Notes: generated by a model from the letters alone, not told the origin. Shown: positions 6,651-16,299, counted from the first letter of the stretch. The stretch is DNA of 64,000 nt from Staphylococcus kloosii (GCF_003019255.1 NZ_CP027846.1:186001-250000), one strand, 5' to 3'. Program-made: numbers and translations.

Positions 6651-6976
6651 TTATCTTTGCACCTCCTTGTGGACTATACGGCCTATTAAGAATCAATAGG
6701 CAAGGAATAATTTTCATTACTCACAATCAAGAATTATAGCATAAGCTTTTACATTTTACAATGCGTTTACCATCCTCGAATTATTAAAAATGGCTACGGT
6801 ATGTAGTTTCATAATTAAATATATGGGTTAATTAAAAACATTTAAAATGTGATGTCGCGCCATTAAAATATTTTAAAAAGGAAGGTTGCTAAAACGCTTT
6901 AATTATTTTAGCATAGGTTCTAATTAAAATTAAAAATTTTAAAAAATATAATCTTAGTGTGTTAAAGGAGAAATAT

Positions 6977-7762
6977 ATGGTTTCGTTAATGAAAAAAGGA
7001 ATTGTAACAACGTGTGCGTTAGCAAGCACTGCATTAATATCTTATTCGGCAAATGCTGCTGAACAACCAAATGCTCAAAAAGGGACAATGGGTTATGGTT
7101 ATAAGCAATATTTAGAAAAACATCCAGAGAAAAACAATCAAAGTAAAGTACAAACTGAAGCAGGGACAACAGAACAAGGCAAACGTGTCTTAGATATTTC
7201 TGAGTGGCAAGGTGACTTAACTGCAGATCAAGTTAAAAAGTTAAAAGACAACTATGATTTTATTATTATTCGTGCACAATATGGCTCTGAAAATATTGAT
7301 ACTTCACTCGAACATAATTCTGCATTGTTAGATAAATATGATTTGCCATTTGGCGTTTATTCTTACAGCATGTATGAAAACCCTGATGATGCACGATATG
7401 AAGCACAAACTTTATACAATAGAGCGCCAAAAGCGAGCTTTTATATAAATGACTATGAACAAAACTCAATAACTTCTGGCAGCATCGACGATAGTACAAA
7501 CGCTTGGTACGATGAAATGAAAGGTCTCGCAGGTAATAAAAAGGTCTTACTTTACTCTTACCAAAACTTTATGGAAGAGAACTTAACTAACACTGTTAGT
7601 ACTTATGATGGTTTCTGGTTAGCTAACTATAGCGAAACTCAACCATCACGTGAATATGCATTATGGCAATATACTGACCAATATCATTCACCTGAACTTG
7701 ATCAAGATGTTGATGCTAACTATACAAGTCCAGATAAAAATACAAACTGGTTTATTTCTTAA
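6977..7762 (+). CDS. Secreted GH25 lysozyme (muramidase)
   Basis: The ATG at 6977 fits the AAAGGAG site at 6964-6970 better than the in-frame GTG at 6959. The N-terminal KKGIV...ALASTALISYSANAA is a signal peptide with a cut after about residue 28. From about residue 70 follows a GH25 fold: VLDISEWQGDL, IIIRAQYGS, GVYSYSM, and the acidic pair in FYINDYEQN that corresponds to the DxE catalytic motif. C-terminal LWQYTDQYHSP is the usual last strand. It would cut the glycan between MurNAc and GlcNAc. There is no cell-wall anchor or binding repeat. A TATAAT lies at 6947-6952. Confidence 0.88.
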   Translation: MVSLMKKGIVTTCALASTALISYSANAAEQPNAQKGTMGYGYKQYLEKHPEKNNQSKVQTEAGTTEQGKRVLDISEWQGDLTADQVKKLKDNYDFIIIRAQYGSENIDTSLEHNSALLDKYDLPFGVYSYSMYENPDDARYEAQTLYNRAPKASFYINDYEQNSITSGSIDDSTNAWYDEMKGLAGNKKVLLYSYQNFMEENLTNTVSTYDGFWLANYSETQPSREYALWQYTDQYHSPELDQDVDANYTSPDKNTNWFIS

Positions 7763-7770
7763 TAACTAAC

Positions 7771-7804
7771 AACGACCAAGTCATAATAGACTTGGTCGTT
7801 TTTT
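7771..7804. terminator. Bidirectional terminator
   Basis: AACGACCAAGTC (7771-7782) and GACTTGGTCGTT (7789-7800) form a 12-bp stem with T-rich flanks on both strands, between the convergent lysozyme gene and the gene at 7803-8645. Confidence 0.85.
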
Positions 7805-8645
7805 ACATATAACGCTCTATAAATAGATTAATGTGTTTATCTTCAAGTTCCTCAACGCGTTTTTCTTCCGCTTCGACATCAATAAACCATGTGCTTTCTA
7901 CCCATATTTGATAATGTATGACTTCATGTAACAATATACGACATATATTGAGCTCGGCATCATAGCGGCCCAATTCGGCTAATAAATATTGAAAATCTTT
8001 AGCAGTCACTTTTATTAATGCCTTATCAAAAGGTGAATGTGGCGCGCTAAATTGACCTGCAAAATCATATTCAGTTGTAGAAATTTTAATATCTACTGGC
8101 ATGGGAAAATCAAATTGTTCTTTTATATATTGGAGACAAAGCTGTAACGTCTTTTTTAAATTTTTATCTACTTGACGTGTATAGCTTATCGTAGGAGTAC
8201 TATCTATTGGTTTGTACTTTAAAAAATAATATTGATACATCATCATTTGTTGTAAAAATGCTATCTTTTGTTCATTACTAGTTGACTCGACGATTTCGCT
8301 ATAGTGTTGTTGACGCTGATCTGCAATATAAAAAATAGCTAATTCTCGACAAATATCATACAACACGGTTAATAATACGTTGTCACCGCCAGTTATACAT
8401 TTCGAGTAATAGCTTTCCGGTTGTCGGTAATCTTCAATGTCATTAAGTGAATATAATATTTTTTGACTGTCCTCGAAAACGATTGTATCTTCTACACAAT
8501 CATTCACATAAAGTGTGTCATTTGTAAAGGTTATTAAAACTGGTTTAGTCGTTATGTAATAGTCTTTTAACCAACTATGATAAGAACGCAACATCATTTC
8601 TAACTGCTGCGTTATATTATCGTATTTAAAAATTACTGAATTCAT
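7803..8645 (-). CDS. Uncharacterised protein with a C-terminal HExxH metallopeptidase-like motif
   Basis: A 280-residue protein without signal peptide. A mixed N-terminal half gives no family I know. The C-terminal quarter contains LLHEVIHYQIW, with His240, Glu241 and His244 forming a zincin-type HExxH, about 15 residues before an acidic stretch DVEAEEKRVEELED that could provide a third ligand. This looks like a SprT- or DUF-type metal-binding domain rather than a secreted protease. The following gene encodes a very basic membrane-anchored peptide; both read leftward and may be co-transcribed. Confidence 0.6.
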   Translation of the reverse strand: MNSVIFKYDNITQQLEMMLRSYHSWLKDYYITTKPVLITFTNDTLYVNDCVEDTIVFEDSQKILYSLNDIEDYRQPESYYSKCITGGDNVLLTVLYDICRELAIFYIADQRQQHYSEIVESTSNEQKIAFLQQMMMYQYYFLKYKPIDSTPTISYTRQVDKNLKKTLQLCLQYIKEQFDFPMPVDIKISTTEYDFAGQFSAPHSPFDKALIKVTAKDFQYLLAELGRYDAELNICRILLHEVIHYQIWVESTWFIDVEAEEKRVEELEDKHINLFIERYM

Positions 8646-8657
8646 ATTAGTGCTTCC

Positions 8658-8984
8658 TTATCGTTTCTTTTTATTAGAGCCTTTTGTCTTTTTGCCACCT
8701 TTATGTTTTTTACTTGGTGTATGCTTTTTAACGTTATTACTTCTCGGGTTAGACTTCCCTTTCCATTTACTACTTTTTCGCGCCTTGTTTTTCATTTCAC
8801 CACCTTGTTTACGTTTACCACGCGCATCGGCAACGTTAGATAATGGATTGTATTCATTTAGCTGTTGAACCTTTAAACTTTTTATATATTGTTGCCCTTC
8901 AGTTGCGAAATATTCAATAGCTGAAAACATTAAAACTAAAGTAAGTATACTCGCAATAATTTTAGTTTGTATTTTTCTATACAT
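8658..8984 (-). CDS. Membrane-anchored, extremely basic small protein
   Basis: A 108-residue protein: a signal-anchor helix at about 8-27 (IIASILTLVLMFSAIEYFA), a short neutral spacer, then a Lys/Arg/Gly/Ser tail with ten KK or RK-type pairs and no acidic residues after residue 65. The topology puts the basic tail outside, where it could bind wall teichoic acid or another polyanion; this is inference. No family recognised. It is 12 bp upstream of the HExxH gene on the same strand. Confidence 0.55.
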   Translation of the reverse strand: MYRKIQTKIIASILTLVLMFSAIEYFATEGQQYIKSLKVQQLNEYNPLSNVADARGKRKQGGEMKNKARKSSKWKGKSNPRSNNVKKHTPSKKHKGGKKTKGSNKKKR

Positions 8985-9148
8985 AAAAAGAACTCCCCTC
9001 GTGTTAGATAGGGATTATTATATATAGAAATAGGGTGGCTCAACGTATCGTTTTATAACTGTTAAAGCTAATCATATTACGAACTAAAACTGCGTTATAC
9101 CAAATACCATTTCTTTTTTACTGCTCCCATTAATTTATTTACAACATA

Positions 9149-9182
9149 AAAAAACACTCCCTTATTATAAGGAAGTGTTTAT
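9149..9182 (-). terminator. Terminator of the ychF operon
   Basis: An imperfect stem (AAACACT...CTTAT / ATAAG...AGTGTTT, 9152-9180) followed on the minus strand by a T run at 9156-9149. It lies 16 bp after the ychF stop. Confidence 0.8.
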
Positions 9183-9196
9183 CAATATTGTTATTA

Positions 9197-10294
9197 TTAG
9201 ACGTTAAATCTAAAGTGAACGACATCTCCGTCTTTCATAATATATTCTTTACCTTCTAGACGTTGTTTACCAGCTTCTTTAGCACCGTGCTCACCATTGT
9301 ATTCTACGTAATCCTCATAAGATGTTACCTCAGCACGTATAAAACCACGTTCAAAGTCAGTGTGAATAATACCCGCACATTGTGGTGCAGTCATACCTTT
9401 TGTAAATGTCCAAGCACGTACTTCTTCGACACCAGCAGTAAAGTATGTTGCTAAGCCTAATAAATCGTATGTTGTACGGATTAAACGGTTTAGACCTGGT
9501 TCTTCAATACCTAAATCTTCTAAGAACATTGCCTTGTCGTCTTCGTCTAAGACAGCAATCTCTTCTTCGATTTTTGCACTGATTACGATAACTTCTGAAT
9601 CTTCGTTTTCAGCATATTCACGAATAGCTTTCACTTTATCATTTTCGTCATCGTTGATTTCATCTTCACCAACGTTAGCAATGTATAACATATCTTTAGA
9701 AGTTAGTAGTTGCGCTTGGTTCACAAATTTTTGATCTTCATCATTAAAATCGATACTGCGCACTGGTTTACCTTCTTCTAACGCTTCTTTAATTGTTGTT
9801 AAGATACGTACTTCATTTACCGCATCTTTATCTTTTTGTCGCGCCATTTTTTCTACTTTAGGCAAACGTTTTTCTACAGATTCTAAGTCTGCTAATACAA
9901 GTTCCATATTGATAACTTCGATGTCTTCAATAGGGTTAACGCGACCAGATACGTGCGTTACATTGTCATCGTCGAAAGCACGAACTACTTGGCAAATTGC
10001 GTCTACTTCACGAATATGTGAAAGGAATTTATTACCTAAACCTTCCCCTTTAGAAGCACCTTTGACGATACCTGCTATATCTGTAAATTCGAATGTAGTT
10101 GGGATTGTTTTTTTCGGTTGAACCATATCTGTTAAAACATTTAATCTGCTATCTGGTACTTCAACGATACCTACGTTAGGATCGATAGTCGCGAATGGAT
10201 AGTTTGCTGCTAGCGCACCTGCTTTTGTAATTGCATTAAAAAGTGTAGACTTCCCTACGTTAGGTAAACCTACGATACCTGCTGTTAAAGCCAT
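9197..10294 (-). CDS. ychF: Obg-family ribosome-binding GTPase/ATPase YchF
   Basis: A 365-residue protein, standard length. GLPNVGKSTLFNAITKAG (8-25) is the P loop, followed by FEFTDIAGIVKGAS (switch II/G3), an NVGEDE segment in place of the usual NKxD, a helical insert, and a C-terminal TGS domain (TYFTAGVEEVRAWTFTKG to the FRFNV end). YchF binds ATP as well as GTP and associates with the ribosome. The start overlaps the stop of the DUF951 gene by one base (TAATG), implying coupled translation. Confidence 0.97.
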   Translation of the reverse strand: MALTAGIVGLPNVGKSTLFNAITKAGALAANYPFATIDPNVGIVEVPDSRLNVLTDMVQPKKTIPTTFEFTDIAGIVKGASKGEGLGNKFLSHIREVDAICQVVRAFDDDNVTHVSGRVNPIEDIEVINMELVLADLESVEKRLPKVEKMARQKDKDAVNEVRILTTIKEALEEGKPVRSIDFNDEDQKFVNQAQLLTSKDMLYIANVGEDEINDDENDKVKAIREYAENEDSEVIVISAKIEEEIAVLDEDDKAMFLEDLGIEEPGLNRLIRTTYDLLGLATYFTAGVEEVRAWTFTKGMTAPQCAGIIHTDFERGFIRAEVTSYEDYVEYNGEHGAKEAGKQRLEGKEYIMKDGDVVHFRFNV

Positions 10295-10509
10295 TAGTTA
10301 TTCTCCTTATCTTCCTCTACTTGATTAGATACAAGTACTTTTTTTAGTTTTTTATTGAATGTCTGTCTTGGAATCATAATACTGCGCTGACAATTTTCAC
10401 ATTTTATACGGATGTCTGCGCCCATACGAATAATTTTAAATCGATTTGTGCCACATGCATGTTGTTTTTTCATCTCTACAATATCATTAAGGTTGTACTG
10501 TGATGTCAT
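10294..10509 (-). CDS. DUF951 small zinc-ribbon-like protein
   Basis: A 71-residue protein: YNLNDIVEMKKQHACGTN, FKIIRMGADIRIKCENCQRS and IMIPRQTFNKKLKKV match the DUF951 family found upstream of ychF in many Firmicutes. Cysteines at about 19, 48 and 51 suggest a metal site or nucleic-acid binding. Function unknown; the conserved pairing with ychF suggests a ribosome-related role. It overlaps ychF by one base. Confidence 0.9.
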   Translation of the reverse strand: MTSQYNLNDIVEMKKQHACGTNRFKIIRMGADIRIKCENCQRSIMIPRQTFNKKLKKVLVSNQVEEDKENN

Positions 10510-10540
10510 TCTTTACACCTCCACCATGAGCTACAATTAA

Positions 10541-11452
10541 TTACTGATTATTAGCATCGTTTTGTACCATAGTTGGTTGCGGTACCTCAATGCCTTTTAC
10601 GTTAAAGAAATGTTGAATCTCTCTGCGTAATATACGTGCACCCGATGCACCTTCACCTGGAATTGTCTCGGCAGAAATACGTAATATAAGTTCATCTCTT
10701 GTGAATGAGTCAACACCTATAAATTCTGGCGTAGTAATAAATAAATAATATTTTGAACGCATAGAAGTGAATAATTCTTTTAACTGTTCTTCTACTTTAT
10801 CAACATTTTCGGTAACTGCAATAGGTATTGCTACGATTGCTGCGCCATTTGTTACTGAGAAGTTAGTGATCTCACCCATGCTACCATTAGGTAAGACAGT
10901 CAATTCGCCACTTATAGTATTAACACGTGTTGATCTTAAGCCAATTGATTTCACGGTACCTTCTGCTACTGTAGTACCACCACTATTTATTTTAACATAG
11001 TCACCGACATCGAATTGATTTTCAAAGATAATAAAGAACCCTGTAATAATATCTTTCACGACAGTTTGAGCACCAAAACCAACTGCCAAACCGACTACCC
11101 CTGCACTGGCAATGATACCTTCAACTTTAATACCTAATCTGCTAAGAATAGTAGTTACGACGATGAACCATACTACATAAGTCACAATGTTTTGTACTAG
11201 TGATATCAAGGTTTTTGAACGTTTCTTGTTAGCTTTTCTACCTCTATTTTGCACTTTAAAAAATTGTTCAATAACTTTGTTAGTAATTCGGATTATGATT
11301 AATGCTAGGATTATGTAGACAATAATCATAATTAAATTCGAAATAAGCGCTTGATAAGTTTCGGGTTTCGTTAAAGGTTCAATAAGTGAACCTAGAATTG
11401 ATTTAACTTGATTCAACAATATATCCTCCTCGTTGCTAATCTGAAAGTCCAT
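10541..11452 (-). CDS. mscS: Small-conductance mechanosensitive channel
   Basis: A 303-residue MscS family protein. Three membrane helices occupy about 38-130, the last being the pore helix IASAGVVGLAVGFGAQTVVK (114-133), followed by DIITGFFIIFENQFDVGDYV, the family signature, and the cytoplasmic beta and alpha-beta domains. It opens on hypo-osmotic shock to release solutes. It is 31 bp upstream of the DUF951 gene and may be co-transcribed with ychF. Confidence 0.95.
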   Translation of the reverse strand: MDFQISNEEDILLNQVKSILGSLIEPLTKPETYQALISNLIMIIVYIILALIIIRITNKVIEQFFKVQNRGRKANKKRSKTLISLVQNIVTYVVWFIVVTTILSRLGIKVEGIIASAGVVGLAVGFGAQTVVKDIITGFFIIFENQFDVGDYVKINSGGTTVAEGTVKSIGLRSTRVNTISGELTVLPNGSMGEITNFSVTNGAAIVAIPIAVTENVDKVEEQLKELFTSMRSKYYLFITTPEFIGVDSFTRDELILRISAETIPGEGASGARILRREIQHFFNVKGIEVPQPTMVQNDANNQ

Positions 11453-11625
11453 TATACATTGTTATTTGTTTAAACAACTCCAACCTAAGCTTTAAATATA
11501 ATATTTAACACTTCGAATTGTAGCTTACGCAATATCTATTTCTGAACATACTCGCCTATTATAGCAATAATTCACACCACGATAAAGCAAATTATTTTGT
11601 ACTTCTTATCTAAATCAACACATTA

Positions 11626-11663
11626 AAACCTCCCTCAAATTTGATGCTATTTGAAGGAGGTTT
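11626..11663 (-). terminator. Terminator after the DJ-1/PfpI gene
   Basis: AAACCTCC and a CAAAT arm pair with ATTTG and GGAGGTTT (one internal mismatch), with TTTTAA following on the minus strand. It is the only structure I see in the 314-bp gap 11453-11766 between mscS and the DJ-1 gene. Confidence 0.65.
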
Positions 11664-11766
11664 AGCAAGATATAGTTATTAAATTATTGTAGTGGCTACT
11701 ACGACCTTTACAGAAAGTGTTAAATAAGTGTGCGCGTATACTCCATAGTTTACTTTCACACTTCCT

Positions 11767-12456
11767 TCAGTCTAAACGCCATATCGCATCGACTGCTTGC
11801 GCTACTTGTTTTGGAGATTGTGGGTTTTGCCCCGTTACCAATCTCTCACTCACTTTGACGTAAGGTCTGAATGGCAATTTGGCTTTACTATACTTAGCAC
11901 CACGCCTTTTTAATTTAGTCTCTAATTTATAAGGGACTAATTTATTACGGTTAGCTAATAGTTCTTCGACATTGGAAAAACCTGTTAGTTCTCTATTATC
12001 AATGAAAAATCTTCCATTATCATTCTTAACATTTACTAATGCAGCAATCCCATGACAAACTGCTGCAACAATACCACCATTATTGTAAATGCGTTTAACC
12101 GCTACTTGAATATACTGATTATCTGTAAAATCATACATTACCCCATGACCGCCAGTGAAATAGATACAATCATAATCATTTGGATTGGCTTCACTAATGG
12201 GTTGGGCATATTTCAATAACTTCATAAAGTTCGCATCTTTATAATACGATTTTGTAGTTTTATCTAACATTGCCGGGCTAAGACTAACGGGATCGATGGG
12301 CGTATTACCGCCACTAATATTATATAAATCAATTTCATAACTACTATCATTGAAATAATCATAAAAATGAACCAATTCGCCTAACCAAAGCCCCGTCTTT
12401 TTATAATGTTCACCAAAAAAATCTGAACTTGTATTAACAATCATAATTTTTTTCAT
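11767..12456 (-). CDS. DJ-1/PfpI-family protein (Hsp31-like glutamine-amidotransferase fold)
   Basis: About 230 residues from ATG 12456 (a GTG at 12465 is possible; the ribosome site AAAGG at 12469-12473 is 12 bases from the ATG). The nucleophile elbow GGIVAAVCHGIAALV holds the reactive Cys, YFTGGHGVMYDF supplies a conserved Gly-His loop, and GLWLGE near residue 27 supplies the partner Glu. Family members act as glyoxalase III, deglycases or chaperones. It follows a quinone-oxidoreductase gene on the same strand (22 bp), which suggests response to reactive carbonyls or electrophiles. Confidence 0.85.
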   Translation of the reverse strand: MKKIMIVNTSSDFFGEHYKKTGLWLGELVHFYDYFNDSSYEIDLYNISGGNTPIDPVSLSPAMLDKTTKSYYKDANFMKLLKYAQPISEANPNDYDCIYFTGGHGVMYDFTDNQYIQVAVKRIYNNGGIVAAVCHGIAALVNVKNDNGRFFIDNRELTGFSNVEELLANRNKLVPYKLETKLKRRGAKYSKAKLPFRPYVKVSERLVTGQNPQSPKQVAQAVDAIWRLD

Positions 12457-12478
12457 TTTAATCACTAACCTTTAGTTA

Positions 12479-13492
12479 TTATTTATCCATTGAAATAACA
12501 ATCTTACCTTTAGCTTTACCACTACTTGAGTATGCTATCGCGTCTTGTGTTTGCTCAAACGGATACACTTTATCAATAATTGGCTTAATCTTGCCTTCAT
12601 TTATTAAGTTACTAATAATATTTAACTGTTCGCCGCTCGGCTGCATAAATAAAAATTCGTAATTCACATTATACTTTTTAGCACGTCTTACTAATTTAGC
12701 GGAGGCGCCGCGTAATAATAATTGTTTAAATATATTAAGTTTTAAACGTTTCGCTAATTTAACCGTTGGAATACCTGAAACTGACGCAATCGTGCCATGT
12801 GGTTTCAATATTTCAAATGATTTATCTAAATTTTCACCGCCAAGCGTATCAAATACACCATCATAATTACTTAAACGTTGTGAAAAGTCTTCAGCTTTAT
12901 AATTAATGATTTCATCAGCACCTAATGCTTTTACTAGCTCATAACCACGTTCACTTGCAGTTGTTGCAACATATAATCCCATTGCTCTGGCTAATTGTAT
13001 TGCGAACGTGCCTACACCACCAGCGCCTGCTTGAATCAACACTTTATTTCCAGCTTTCAAATGCATAACGTCATTTAATGCTTGATAAGCAGTTAAACCT
13101 ACTAGTGGAATACTCGCCGCTTCTTCAAAAGATAACTGTTCTGGTTTTAGTGCAATCTCACTAGCATCAATTGCGATAAATTCAGCAAATGTACCTATTT
13201 TTTCTTTTCTCGGTCTTCCATATACTGCATCTCCGACTTTGAAGTTTTCTACCTTACTGCCGACTTCAGTAATAACACCTGAAAAGTCATTACCTAAGAT
13301 TAATGGAAATTCAAATTTTAGTAATAATTTTAAGCCGCCATCGCGAATTTTATAATCTATCGGATTAATACTGGCCGCTTTTATTTTCACTCTAACTTCA
13401 TAAGGATTCATACTCGGTACCGGCATAGTTTCTTGTTGTACTGGGTGCTTACCGTATTTGTGAATAACCATCGCTTGCATATCAGTTTTCAT
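12479..13492 (-). CDS. NAD(P)-dependent zinc-less MDR oxidoreductase (quinone oxidoreductase type)
   Basis: A 337-residue medium-chain reductase: an N-terminal GroES-like domain (ASINPIDYKIRDG, LGNDFSGVITEVGSKV), then the nucleotide-binding domain with VLIQAGAGGVGTFAIQLA (about 151-168). It lacks the GHE and Cys cluster of zinc alcohol dehydrogenases. It likely reduces quinones or enones with NADPH. It is transcribed with the DJ-1 gene. Confidence 0.88.
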   Translation of the reverse strand: MKTDMQAMVIHKYGKHPVQQETMPVPSMNPYEVRVKIKAASINPIDYKIRDGGLKLLLKFEFPLILGNDFSGVITEVGSKVENFKVGDAVYGRPRKEKIGTFAEFIAIDASEIALKPEQLSFEEAASIPLVGLTAYQALNDVMHLKAGNKVLIQAGAGGVGTFAIQLARAMGLYVATTASERGYELVKALGADEIINYKAEDFSQRLSNYDGVFDTLGGENLDKSFEILKPHGTIASVSGIPTVKLAKRLKLNIFKQLLLRGASAKLVRRAKKYNVNYEFLFMQPSGEQLNIISNLINEGKIKPIIDKVYPFEQTQDAIAYSSSGKAKGKIVISMDK

Positions 13493-13586
13493 TCTCTCAC
13501 TCCTAGCATTGACTACGTTATGTCACTGTAAATTTTATATTCATAATTACACATTGTTCATATACTTAGCAATTCATAAAGTTTAA

Positions 13587-14528
13587 CTATCTAACTATCT
13601 TTCTTTTATGCGCCATCACATTGCCACAAACAATTACAAAGAACAGAATAATAAAAATCACAAAACCATATATTTCTCCTGAATTTAAATGATGCTCTGC
13701 CAACATCTTATTCATCAATAAAAATATAATGTCTAAAGAATATATTAAGAATAAATGCAAATACATCGTCATAAATCCTGTCTTGGATCGAGTGTTTTTA
13801 TCAGTGGATTTATAATGAAATGTATAAACTACAAACAAAATAACGATAAAGACAAAATATAGTGTGTCTGTAATATTTACATGGTTTAATTCAATATTTT
13901 GAATTAATAATACAAGCCCTTCGCCAAACAATAATATAATTAATAAGCTTAAACGTTCTGTTAGATGATTAAAGAAAATCTCATTCTCTTCCGAGACTTT
14001 ATAGAATAAAAGTGGATAAACTGCCACGATAAATATACCTATAAAGTAGACCCAAAAGTTAATTTGTGACGGCAATAAAGTAGAAATCAATGCAATGATT
14101 ACAGTCAATGATAGACCAGTCGTATATACTTTTACCAATCGAACATCTACTTTAGAGCCACTCAACTTATAATTTATAAAATATTGAATAATAATACTGA
14201 AATATATTAGTGCTGACGTTAATACAAATGGTTTAAATGTATGTTGAAAGTCTCCATTAATAGCTTTCGACAATATAATAATCAAGAACATGTCTACAAA
14301 AACAAACAAATATTGATACCATTTCTTATTAAATAGTCTATTTACGAGCAAGGTACGATAAATCCAAATCGAATAAAACACTAGGAATAGCATAAAACTT
14401 TTACCTAAACCTTCTGGCGACATTAAGTTATGTGATATGCCTTCGACCGTGTGATTAATCGTCGATAAAATATAGACGAAAATCAAATCGAAAAATAACT
14501 CTGTCATACTAACTTCTTTCTTATCCAT
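13587..14528 (-). CDS. LtrA-family membrane protein (low temperature requirement A)
   Basis: A 313-residue polytopic protein with about nine hydrophobic segments. The start KKEVSMTELFFDLIFVYILS and the later HLTERLSLLIILLFGEGLVLLI match the LtrA family (VELFFDLVFVF and RFGLFTIIVLGE-type motifs). LtrA is named from Listeria growth at low temperature; its molecular function is unsettled. The final MAHKRKIVR is cytoplasmic. It lies alone between two oxidoreductases. Confidence 0.85.
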   Translation of the reverse strand: MDKKEVSMTELFFDLIFVYILSTINHTVEGISHNLMSPEGLGKSFMLFLVFYSIWIYRTLLVNRLFNKKWYQYLFVFVDMFLIIILSKAINGDFQHTFKPFVLTSALIYFSIIIQYFINYKLSGSKVDVRLVKVYTTGLSLTVIIALISTLLPSQINFWVYFIGIFIVAVYPLLFYKVSEENEIFFNHLTERLSLLIILLFGEGLVLLIQNIELNHVNITDTLYFVFIVILFVVYTFHYKSTDKNTRSKTGFMTMYLHLFLIYSLDIIFLLMNKMLAEHHLNSGEIYGFVIFIILFFVIVCGNVMAHKRKIVR

Positions 14529-14603
14529 ATTTTCACCTCTTTTATGCTATTCATTCTCTAAAATTTCAAATTTATTGCTATTAAGTTATGCAAATTGGTA
14601 TAA

Positions 14604-14636
14604 AAAAAGACTTTAGTAACATACTAAAGTCTTTAG
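14604..14636 (-). terminator. Terminator after the NmrA-like gene
   Basis: AAAGACTTTAGTA pairs with TACTAAAGTCTTT around a short loop, with a run of T on the minus strand, immediately after the stop at 14642. Confidence 0.8.
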
Positions 14637-14641
14637 TTGCG

Positions 14642-15460
14642 TTAAAATTGTTGTTTTAGTATCCAGTCATTTAAATGTAACCGTTCAGGGTTAAGTTGGT
14701 CCATTTGGTCGAAATCAACCTCATATCCTTTATCTTCTAACCATGATCTTTCTGCCGTACCACTTGTAAATGAACCTTGTATTATTGCTGGTTTAGAAGT
14801 TGCAGATGAGAATATTTCTATCACTTCATTTAGTGATAATTCGTCAGATGCTATCTCGATTGCTTGATGATTATATTGCGGTACTGCATTAAAAATATTC
14901 ACGGCTATTTTAGCGATATCGTCAGTTGAAATCATCGCAAATTTAATATCGGGTGAGATAAATTCTGGTATATAAATACGACCTTCTTCAACAGTCGTAA
15001 TTCTTAAGAAATTATCCATGAAAAATGACGGCTTAATAATTGTATAATTTAGTGATGAAGCTGCTAATGTATCTTCAATTTCAGCTAGTGCTTCAAAATG
15101 TGGTCCCTTACGATTTCGGTTTACACCGCCGGCCGTACTATATACAACATAGTCTATATTTTGCTGTTCTGCCGTTGCTATAATGCGTTTACCTTGGCGC
15201 AATTCTTCTTCAACATCATCTTTAATAATAGGTTGAACGCTATAAACGCCATATTGTCCTACCATCGCTTCTTCTAATGCTTCTTTATTACTTAAATCAC
15301 CTTCAAAAATCTCTAAATTAGCATGGTTTAAAGCTGCTAATTTTTCATTATTTGCGTTACGCGTTAAAGCACGTACTTGCCAACCTTCATCTAGCAATTG
15401 TTGAACTACTGCATAACCTTGCTTTCCAGTCGCTCCAATAACAAGTATACTTTTTGTCAT
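14642..15460 (-). CDS. NmrA-like NAD(P)-binding protein
   Basis: A 272-residue atypical SDR. ILVIGATGKQGYAVVQQLLD (5-24) is the NmrA-type glycine motif, FEGDLSNKEAL and VQPIIKD follow, and FKPSFFMDNF-like TIIKPSFFMDNFL (about 138-150) is a family signature. Such proteins sense or use NADP(H); some are reductases acting on quinones. It is transcribed away from the TetR gene at 15740 with a 279-bp shared control region, so the TetR may control it too. Confidence 0.85.
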   Translation of the reverse strand: MTKSILVIGATGKQGYAVVQQLLDEGWQVRALTRNANNEKLAALNHANLEIFEGDLSNKEALEEAMVGQYGVYSVQPIIKDDVEEELRQGKRIIATAEQQNIDYVVYSTAGGVNRNRKGPHFEALAEIEDTLAASSLNYTIIKPSFFMDNFLRITTVEEGRIYIPEFISPDIKFAMISTDDIAKIAVNIFNAVPQYNHQAIEIASDELSLNEVIEIFSSATSKPAIIQGSFTSGTAERSWLEDKGYEVDFDQMDQLNPERLHLNDWILKQQF

Positions 15461-15739
15461 TTATCGTTTACCTCCATAGTTATAGCGGGAGAGCTACACT
15501 TCCATTGTGCAAAGTATTATAGACCTCTACTATATCTTTTCATAGTTCATTATAGCATGGTTATTGTTATAACCTTTAATAACTCCTCGTAATCATCACC
15601 ATTGTAATTTTTATTATTTTACAACATTGCATACTTCTATATGTTTGAAATTAAATTGATTGTGTATAAAATAAGTTGCTTTTATAATAAACGGAGAAGT
15701 ATCCATTTTTCTAATTAATAAAGTGAGGTTGATGCATTA

Positions 15740-16288
15740 ATGAGGAAAGATGCCCTACACAATAAACAAAGTATCGAAAGAAAAGCACACGAATTATTCC
15801 AAACTTATGGAGTTGCCCAAGTAAGTATGAATCAAATCGCTAATGCTTTAGGAGTAGGAATTGGTACACTCTATCGCCATTTTGGTGACAAAGGTGCTTT
15901 ATGTTATCAAATAATCCATACTGATTTCTACTTATTAATTGAAGACATGCAACGCATCGCGCAAGTCGAAGATTCTAATAGAGAAATATTTATTAAGTCA
16001 ATTGATCTTTTTCTAAATTTCAAGTTGGTCAATCAAGCATTATTAAGTTGTGTTGAAAATACCACAAAAAAATGGAGTTTTAAAGAGTCTGATATTTATC
16101 AAACTCTATTTAATTATTATTTACCATTAGTAGGTAATGACTTAGATGAAATGTTAGCTAAATTCAAAGTAGACGCTTTGTTAAATACTTTGTCTACGCA
16201 AAATTATGAGTTCCAACTCGATAGTCGCGGTTTAACAAATAAACAAATACGTGATCAAATTGTCGCAACATTTTACGATCACAACTAG
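15740..16288 (+). CDS. TetR-family transcriptional regulator
   Basis: A 182-residue protein. Residues 8-55 form the HTH: HELFQTYGVAQVSMNQIANA and LGVGIGTLYRHFGDKGALCY, the latter the typical recognition helix with YRHF. The C-terminal ligand domain is divergent. It begins a block of five catabolic-type genes in the same direction (12 bp to the first) and faces the NmrA-like gene, so it is the probable local regulator. The ligand is unknown. Confidence 0.9.
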   Translation: MRKDALHNKQSIERKAHELFQTYGVAQVSMNQIANALGVGIGTLYRHFGDKGALCYQIIHTDFYLLIEDMQRIAQVEDSNREIFIKSIDLFLNFKLVNQALLSCVENTTKKWSFKESDIYQTLFNYYLPLVGNDLDEMLAKFKVDALLNTLSTQNYEFQLDSRGLTNKQIRDQIVATFYDHN

Positions 16289-16299
16289 GAGGAATAAAT

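Noticed and set aside
7266..7499. Minus-strand 77-codon frame in the lysozyme gene
   Set aside because: Antisense shadow in another frame of the GH25 catalytic domain.
8650..8868. Plus-strand 72-codon Leu/Phe-rich frame
   Set aside because: Antisense of the Lys/Arg-rich tail of the basic membrane peptide; hydrophobicity is a mirror of lysine codons.
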